Shown piece after piece: positions 5,703-9,493 of a stretch of 9,493 nucleotides of DNA. A program made the position numbers and the translations under genes. The notes beneath the pieces are model-generated. The model did not search any database and was not told where the DNA came from. It saw nothing but the letters and a program-made list of their open reading frames with translations. The DNA is from an uncultured Eubacteriales bacterium (lineage in GTDB: Bacteria; Bacillota; Clostridia; Monoglobales; UMGS1388): contig URVP01000048.1 in the NCBI GenBank assembly GCA_900551345.1, positions 1 to 9,493 on the forward strand, given 5' to 3'. Position 1 is the first letter of the stretch; each line of letters starts with the position of its first letter.

Positions 5703-6870
5703 GTCTGTCAAGTCCCTTTTGTATTTTTTCCATACTTGCCGCATAGGACCATCTTACAAAATCATCTGCTCCGAATCCGCTACCGGGAACAAGAGCTAAC
5801 TTCGCCTGCTCCAAAAGAACCTGGCATAAATCATCTGAGGTATTAATTGTCTGACCGTTAAAACTCTTTCCTTTAAGCTGACTTATGTTCATCATAACAT
5901 AAAAAGCACCTTCGGGCATAATGCAGCTTACGCCGTCTATACTGTTAATACGGTTTACCATATATTCCCGTCTTTCCTTAAAAGCAAGACGCATTTGTTC
6001 CACGCTTTCCTGAGGTCCGGTAAGCGCCTCAATGGCAGCATACTGAGAAATTGAGCTGGGATTTGATGCTGAGTGGCTTTGTACATTGCTCATGATTTTT
6101 GCAATTTCAGGAGCTGCTGCTGCATAGCCGATACGCCATCCCGTCATGGCATAGCTTTTTGAAACACCGTTAATTACAATCGTGCGTTTTTTAATTTCTT
6201 CTCCGAAAGAAGCTATGCTAACATGACCTGTTTCTTCTAAATAAATAAGATGCTCATATATTTCATCAGAAATGATAAACAAATCATTTTCAACAGCAAA
6301 ATCAGCAATCTTTTTAAGCTCATCAGCAGTATACACCATACCTGTAGGATTGCTGGGGCTGTTTATTATAACCGCCTTTGTTTTATCTGTAAGTACTGTT
6401 TTTAATTTTTCGGGAGTTACTTTAAAGTTTTCTTTCTCAGTAGCTATAACCTCAACCGGTACGCCGTCAGCAAGTTTAACCATTTCGGGGTAGCTTACCC
6501 AATAAGGTCCGGGGATAATAACTTCGTCGCCGGGATTTAAAATTGCCTGAAAAGCATTTATCAAAGAATGCTTTGCACCGTTGGAAACAACTATCTGGGA
6601 CGGTTCATAATCCAGTCCGTTTTCTGTTTTAAATTTTTGACATACAGCCTTTTTAAGAGCAAGCAGCCCGGAAGCAGGAGTATATTTGGTATATCCTTTT
6701 TCTATTGCATCTATAGCAGCCTTTTTAATGTTGTCCGGAGTATCAAAGTCCGGCTCTCCTGTACCGAAACCTACCACATCTATGCCTTCTGCCAGCATAG
6801 CCTTGTATTTTGTGTCAATAGCCAAAGTAGGTGAGGCTGATATAGCCTTACTCTTTTCTGATAAAATCAT
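5680..6870 (-). CDS. aspB: PLP-dependent class I aminotransferase, aspartate aminotransferase type
   Basis: A 396-aa fold-type I aminotransferase of the AspB (AAT subgroup Ib) kind, which transfers the amino group between aspartate and 2-oxoglutarate. Key elements are in order: the N-terminal GFGTGEPDFDTP (34-45), the substrate/PLP loop PGPYWVSY (120-127), SPSNPTG with N174, SDEIY with D202 and Y205, and the Schiff-base lysine K238 in SKSYAMTGWRIGY. R373 in FVRWSYA should bind the substrate alpha-carboxylate. Length is normal. The ATG at 6870 has a GAAGGGA SD about 10 nt upstream. It has its own promoter, and the purB promoter lies in its last codons. Aspartate made here could feed the purine steps that PurB completes, which is an inference from position. 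Close homologues can prefer other amino acids, so specificity is less certain than the family. Confidence 0.9.
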   Translation of the reverse strand: MILSEKSKAISASPTLAIDTKYKAMLAEGIDVVGFGTGEPDFDTPDNIKKAAIDAIEKGYTKYTPASGLLALKKAVCQKFKTENGLDYEPSQIVVSNGAKHSLINAFQAILNPGDEVIIPGPYWVSYPEMVKLADGVPVEVIATEKENFKVTPEKLKTVLTDKTKAVIINSPSNPTGMVYTADELKKIADFAVENDLFIISDEIYEHLIYLEETGHVSIASFGEEIKKRTIVINGVSKSYAMTGWRIGYAAAAPEIAKIMSNVQSHSASNPSSISQYAAIEALTGPQESVEQMRLAFKERREYMVNRINSIDGVSCIMPEGAFYVMMNISQLKGKSFNGQTINTSDDLCQVLLEQAKLALVPGSGFGADDFVRWSYAASMEKIQKGLDRLENFLKA

Positions 6871-6904
6871 TTTACTACATTCCCTTCATTTTTTCACTAC
6901 GAGT

Positions 6905-6933
6905 ATTATATACCATACTTTTCAAAAATGCAA
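6905..6933 (-). promoter_or_regulatory. Sigma-A promoter of aspB
   Basis: On the minus strand a TTGCAT -35 (6928-6933) and a perfect TATAAT -10 (6905-6910) are separated by 17 nt. The predicted start is near 6898, giving a leader of about 28 nt before the aspB ATG. The -35 box sits one base past the dipeptidase stop codon, and no terminator separates the two genes. aspB is thus likely transcribed both from here and by read-through. Confidence 0.8.
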
Positions 6934-6934
6934 G

Positions 6935-7870
6935 TCATTTCTTAAAAAAATTCATAATTTCTTTAGATACCCTTATTAGGTTATCTGATGTGATTTTACG
7001 CAAAACCCTATTACTTATCCCCTTTTTCAGCAAATATTCCATAAGATTCTGCATATCCTGCACACCTGCAATTTCGCACGGAAGATTGTCAATTCCGTCA
7101 AAATCTGCCCCAAACCCCAGTATGTTTTCCGCTCCCAACGACAGACAATAATCAATATGGGCGTATATGCTGTCCATATCTGCCTTGTGGTTGTCAAGAA
7201 AATCAGGACATAAATTAATACCCATAAATCCATTTATTTTAATAAGGTGTTTTATCTGTTCATCAGTAAGGTTCCGCAGCCATGGACAAACAGAGGAAGC
7301 GTTTGAATGTGATGCAACAAAAGGAGCTTTGCTGCATTCTGCCACATCCCAGAATCCCCTTTCGGAAAGGTGCGAAACATCTATAATCATACCCAGCTCG
7401 TTCATATGTTCAACAATCTTTTTACCGAACTCTGTCAGACCGCCGTTTCCCGAAAGCGCACCTTCTCCCAGAGCATTTCTCCCGTTCCAGGTTAATGTGA
7501 TAAGACGCACTCCCATATCGTACAGCCTTTTAAGGTTTGAAGCATCTCCATCCAGTGCCTCGCCGCCCTCCACGGCTATTACTGCTTTTATCCGTCCGTC
7601 ATCTCGGTCAAAATCTGATGGTTTTGTTACCAAGGAAACGATGCTGTTATGTTTTTTAAACTCTGTATTTATATACTCTATAACCTGTGCCGCACGGTCA
7701 AAGCCGCAAAAGGCATGCTCGGGGCTTATCCACACCGCAAAAAACTGCACCCCAAACCCTGCGGCTTTAAGCCTTTTCAGGTCAGTGTGCAGATTATTTT
7801 CATATAACGATAACCCTGCGTCCAGCGCCGCCGTTGCAGTGTCACAATGCATATCACACAATTTGTACAT
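6935..7870 (-). CDS. Membrane dipeptidase-type metallopeptidase (peptidase family M19)
   Basis: A 311-aa zinc dipeptidase of the renal dipeptidase (M19) family, which hydrolyses dipeptides, often including those with a C-terminal D-residue. The expected metal ligands are present: H8 and D10 in DMHCDT, E101 in VEGGEAL, H167 in DVSHLS and H188 in ASHSNA, with the GFGADFDG block around D256-D258. There is no signal peptide or membrane segment, so unlike its mammalian namesake it should be cytoplasmic. The start at 7870 has an AAGGAGGG SD 7 nt upstream; a TTG at 7900 is a weaker alternative. The gene begins 26 nt after yraN and probably ends that operon, because a promoter for the next gene overlies its stop. 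The actual substrate cannot be read from the sequence; peptidoglycan-derived or dietary dipeptides are both plausible. Confidence 0.93.
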   Translation of the reverse strand: MYKLCDMHCDTATAALDAGLSLYENNLHTDLKRLKAAGFGVQFFAVWISPEHAFCGFDRAAQVIEYINTEFKKHNSIVSLVTKPSDFDRDDGRIKAVIAVEGGEALDGDASNLKRLYDMGVRLITLTWNGRNALGEGALSGNGGLTEFGKKIVEHMNELGMIIDVSHLSERGFWDVAECSKAPFVASHSNASSVCPWLRNLTDEQIKHLIKINGFMGINLCPDFLDNHKADMDSIYAHIDYCLSLGAENILGFGADFDGIDNLPCEIAGVQDMQNLMEYLLKKGISNRVLRKITSDNLIRVSKEIMNFFKK

Positions 7871-7877
7871 AAATTGT
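7858..7877 (-). promoter_or_regulatory. Hairpin with dipeptidase start codon in its loop
   Basis: In the transcript, ACAAUUU pairs with AAAUUGU (7 bp) around the hexaloop AUGUAC, which is the start codon plus codon 2. The SD AAGGAGGG lies just upstream of the stem. The stem is AU-rich and weak, so any effect on initiation would be modest. It may be chance. Confidence 0.35.
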
Positions 7878-7896
7878 CCCTCCTTTATGCATACAA

Positions 7897-8268
7897 TCAA
7901 CTATGAAATGCATCTTTTATGTGATTTATCTTTTTAATTTTAATCCTCTTACCATGTATATTTGCGAAAACTTCAATTATGTCAAAACGCATATCCATGC
8001 CGTCAGCGTTCAAAGCGTAACACTTGGCTGCACTTATCAGCCTCTTTTGCTTTGCATATATTACCGAGTCAGCCGGTGTACCGCATACACCGGTTGTCCT
8101 TGTTTTTACTTCTGCAAATACAATTGTTTTTCTGCGGCGGGCTATAATGTCCACTTCGCCGTGGGCTCTTCGGTAATTTCTTTCAAGAATCTTATACCCT
8201 TTAAGGCGCAGATACAGCGTTGCAACTTTTTCGCCCTTGTCTCCCACATTTTTATTATATCTTTCCAT
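7897..8268 (-). CDS. yraN: YraN family (UPF0102) putative endonuclease-fold protein
   Basis: A 123-residue member of the YraN/UPF0102 family, which has a restriction-endonuclease-like fold but no settled function. The family layout is complete: an N-terminal helix GDKGEKVATLYLRLKGYKILERNYR, then the predicted PD-(D/E)xK-type core HGEVDIIA (E38, D40) and FAEVKTR (E53, K55), and the FDIIEV strand near residue 96. The start is set by a strong AGGAGGG SD 8 nt before the ATG at 8268; a longer in-frame reading to 8304 would run into the end of rnhB and lacks such a site. It lies between rnhB and the dipeptidase gene, and the rnhB-yraN order is common in Firmicutes. Family assignment is secure; a role in DNA processing is only inferred from the fold. 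Confidence 0.92.
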   Translation of the reverse strand: MERYNKNVGDKGEKVATLYLRLKGYKILERNYRRAHGEVDIIARRRKTIVFAEVKTRTTGVCGTPADSVIYAKQKRLISAAKCYALNADGMDMRFDIIEVFANIHGKRIKIKKINHIKDAFHS

Positions 8269-8296
8269 TGGGCTTACCCTCCTGCAAAGACTGAAT

Positions 8297-8902
8297 TTAA
8301 CCATTCAGCTTAAGATTAAAACTCAAGCGGTGATATGGGCATGGACCGTATTTTTGCAGTGCTTCATAATGTGCCTTAGTGGGATAACCCTTATGTTTTT
8401 TAAATCCGTACATGGGATACTCCTCATCAAGTTTATCCATGAAGCGGTCTCTTGTGACCTTTGCCAGTATGGACGCAGCAGCAATGGACAGACTTTTTGA
8501 ATCCCCTTTAACAACACATTCATGAGGTATATCTATGTATTTTACGGCGTTGCCGTCAACTAACACATAATCGGGCTTGATTTTTAAATTGTTCACCGCA
8601 AGACTCATAGCCTTAAAAGCCGCATTGCGTATATTAATTTCATCAATCAGCTTGTGGTCGGCAAATTCCACGGCATAAGCTATACAGTTTTCTATAATAT
8701 AATCATACAGAATGTCTCTTTTCTTTTCCGTCAGCTTCTTAGAGTCGTTAACACCCTCTGCTTCAAACCCGTCGGGCAAAATGACTGCGGCTGCACAGAC
8801 GGGACCTGCCAAAGGGCCTCTGCCTGCCTCATCAACACCTGCTATAAGATTATATCCTCCTATTTTTATTTTGTTCTCTATAGAAAAATCAGCCAATTTC
8901 AT
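8297..8902 (-). CDS. rnhB: Ribonuclease HII
   Basis: RNase HII removes ribonucleotides and RNA from RNA-DNA hybrids in the cytoplasm. The protein is 201 aa from the chosen start, typical for the short form of the family. The signature AGVDEAGRGPLAGPV supplies the first catalytic pair (D24, E25). It is followed by NDSKKLTEKKR, the YVLVDGN segment with a further catalytic Asp, GDSKSLSIAAASILAKVTRDR, and the C-terminal HKGYPTKAHYEAL and CPYHRLSF blocks. No key residue is missing. The ATG at 8902 follows an AAAGG core at a short 4-nt spacing. A TTG at 8914 would add four residues but has no well placed SD. With the ATG start the gene overlaps the end of rbgA by 14 nt, so it is probably translated by coupling. 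yraN starts 28 nt downstream. Confidence 0.95.
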   Translation of the reverse strand: MKLADFSIENKIKIGGYNLIAGVDEAGRGPLAGPVCAAAVILPDGFEAEGVNDSKKLTEKKRDILYDYIIENCIAYAVEFADHKLIDEINIRNAAFKAMSLAVNNLKIKPDYVLVDGNAVKYIDIPHECVVKGDSKSLSIAAASILAKVTRDRFMDKLDEEYPMYGFKKHKGYPTKAHYEALQKYGPCPYHRLSFNLKLNG

Positions 8903-9493
8903 CAGGCCTTTCAAATGATATTCTGCCTATTTTTACTCCTCTCAGCTCATCAAGAAGTATATTGGCGGCACGGTAATAGTCAAATTCTCCGCCGGATATT
9001 ATGCAGCCTCGTTTTTTTGCAATGAGTTCCAAAAGCTCGTAATCCTGCAAATCCACGGTGTCATCAATGTCAAACTTATACCTTTCTGCAAATTGCATGG
9101 GATATTTTTTTCGCAGAAATCCGCACAGCTTAACCGCAAGGCCTTCCACATCCATAATCTCATCTTTAATTGAACCGGCAAACGCCAGATTAAGGGCGGT
9201 TTTTTCATCATCGAATTTAGGCCAAAGTATACCGGGTGTATCCATCAGCTCATATCCGCCGGGAATCCTTATCCATTGAATACTGCGGGTGACCCCGGGA
9301 CGGTTGCCCGTAACCGCACCTGCCCGTCCTGCGATTTTATTTACAAATGCAGATTTACCCACATTGGGTATGCCTGCTACCATGATTTTTATGCTTCTTC
9401 CCGTCATACCTCTTGCCTCGTCACGCTGTTTTTTTTCACGCATGGCAAGAGCAATTTCCTCTTTAAGCTTGGCTATGCCGCTGCCGGTTATAC
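8889..9493 (-). CDS. rbgA: Ribosome biogenesis GTPase RbgA/YlqF, 3' part
   Basis: This is the C-terminal part of the circularly permuted GTPase YlqF/RbgA, which in B. subtilis acts in late assembly of the 50S ribosomal subunit. The reading frame stays open to the right edge of the window with no convincing start, so the gene begins outside it. Visible motifs are the P-loop GIPNVGKS, the G2 region RPGVT and the G3 motif DTPGILWPKF. In this permuted family the G4 motif (NKxD) comes before G1 and therefore lies off the window. The C-terminal part carries the conserved KRGCIISGGEFDYYRAA and a GRISFERP ending like that of YlqF. An internal ATG at 9443 is not the true start, because the frame upstream of it continues in family-like sequence. 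The TGA stop lies inside rnhB, which suggests translational coupling. The rbgA-rnhB order is common in Firmicutes. Identity is very secure. Confidence 0.95.
   Translation of the reverse strand, partial: ITGSGIAKLKEEIALAMREKKQRDEARGMTGRSIKIMVAGIPNVGKSAFVNKIAGRAGAVTGNRPGVTRSIQWIRIPGGYELMDTPGILWPKFDDEKTALNLAFAGSIKDEIMDVEGLAVKLCGFLRKKYPMQFAERYKFDIDDTVDLQDYELLELIAKKRGCIISGGEFDYYRAANILLDELRGVKIGRISFERPDEIG

Overview
The window looks like chromosomal DNA of a low-to-moderate GC, endospore-forming Firmicute, most likely of the class Clostridia. The evidence is the gene content (spoIIM, a DacF-type carboxypeptidase, YlqF/RbgA, YraN), strong purine-rich Shine-Dalgarno (SD) sites, and sigma-A type promoters. 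All ten recognised protein genes lie on the minus strand, so transcription runs from high to low coordinates. I see no mobile element, tRNA, CRISPR array or plus-strand gene that I would defend.

From right to left in transcription order, the first block is housekeeping: rbgA/ylqF (5' end outside the window), rnhB (14-nt overlap with rbgA), yraN, and a peptidase M19 'membrane dipeptidase' without a signal peptide. The second block is metabolic: a class I aspartate-type aminotransferase (aspB) with its own near-consensus promoter, then purB with a promoter buried in the 3' end of aspB and a highly structured leader, then proC 42 nt behind purB. The third block is sporulation and envelope related: spoIIM, xerD and a dacF-like D,D-carboxypeptidase. 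It echoes the Bacillus subtilis order spoIIM-fur-xerD(ripX)-deoB-punA-dacF-spoIIA, with fur, deoB and punA missing. A 14-bp hairpin follows dacF. The last 165 bases hold two tandem near-perfect sigma-A promoters pointing out of the window, so a strongly expressed transcription unit should start just past the left edge.

The most interesting signals are in RNA rather than protein. Three start regions contain 13-bp inverted repeats: one encloses the purB leader and is followed by a U-tract, one pairs the whole SD of spoIIM with an upstream anti-SD arm, and one holds the SD and AUG of dacF in its loop. In the first two, the imperfect positions are U-G wobbles in the transcribed strand, which supports an RNA role. 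A shorter 7-bp hairpin puts the AUG of the dipeptidase gene in a six-base loop. No folding software or database search was run; all of this comes from reading the sequence.
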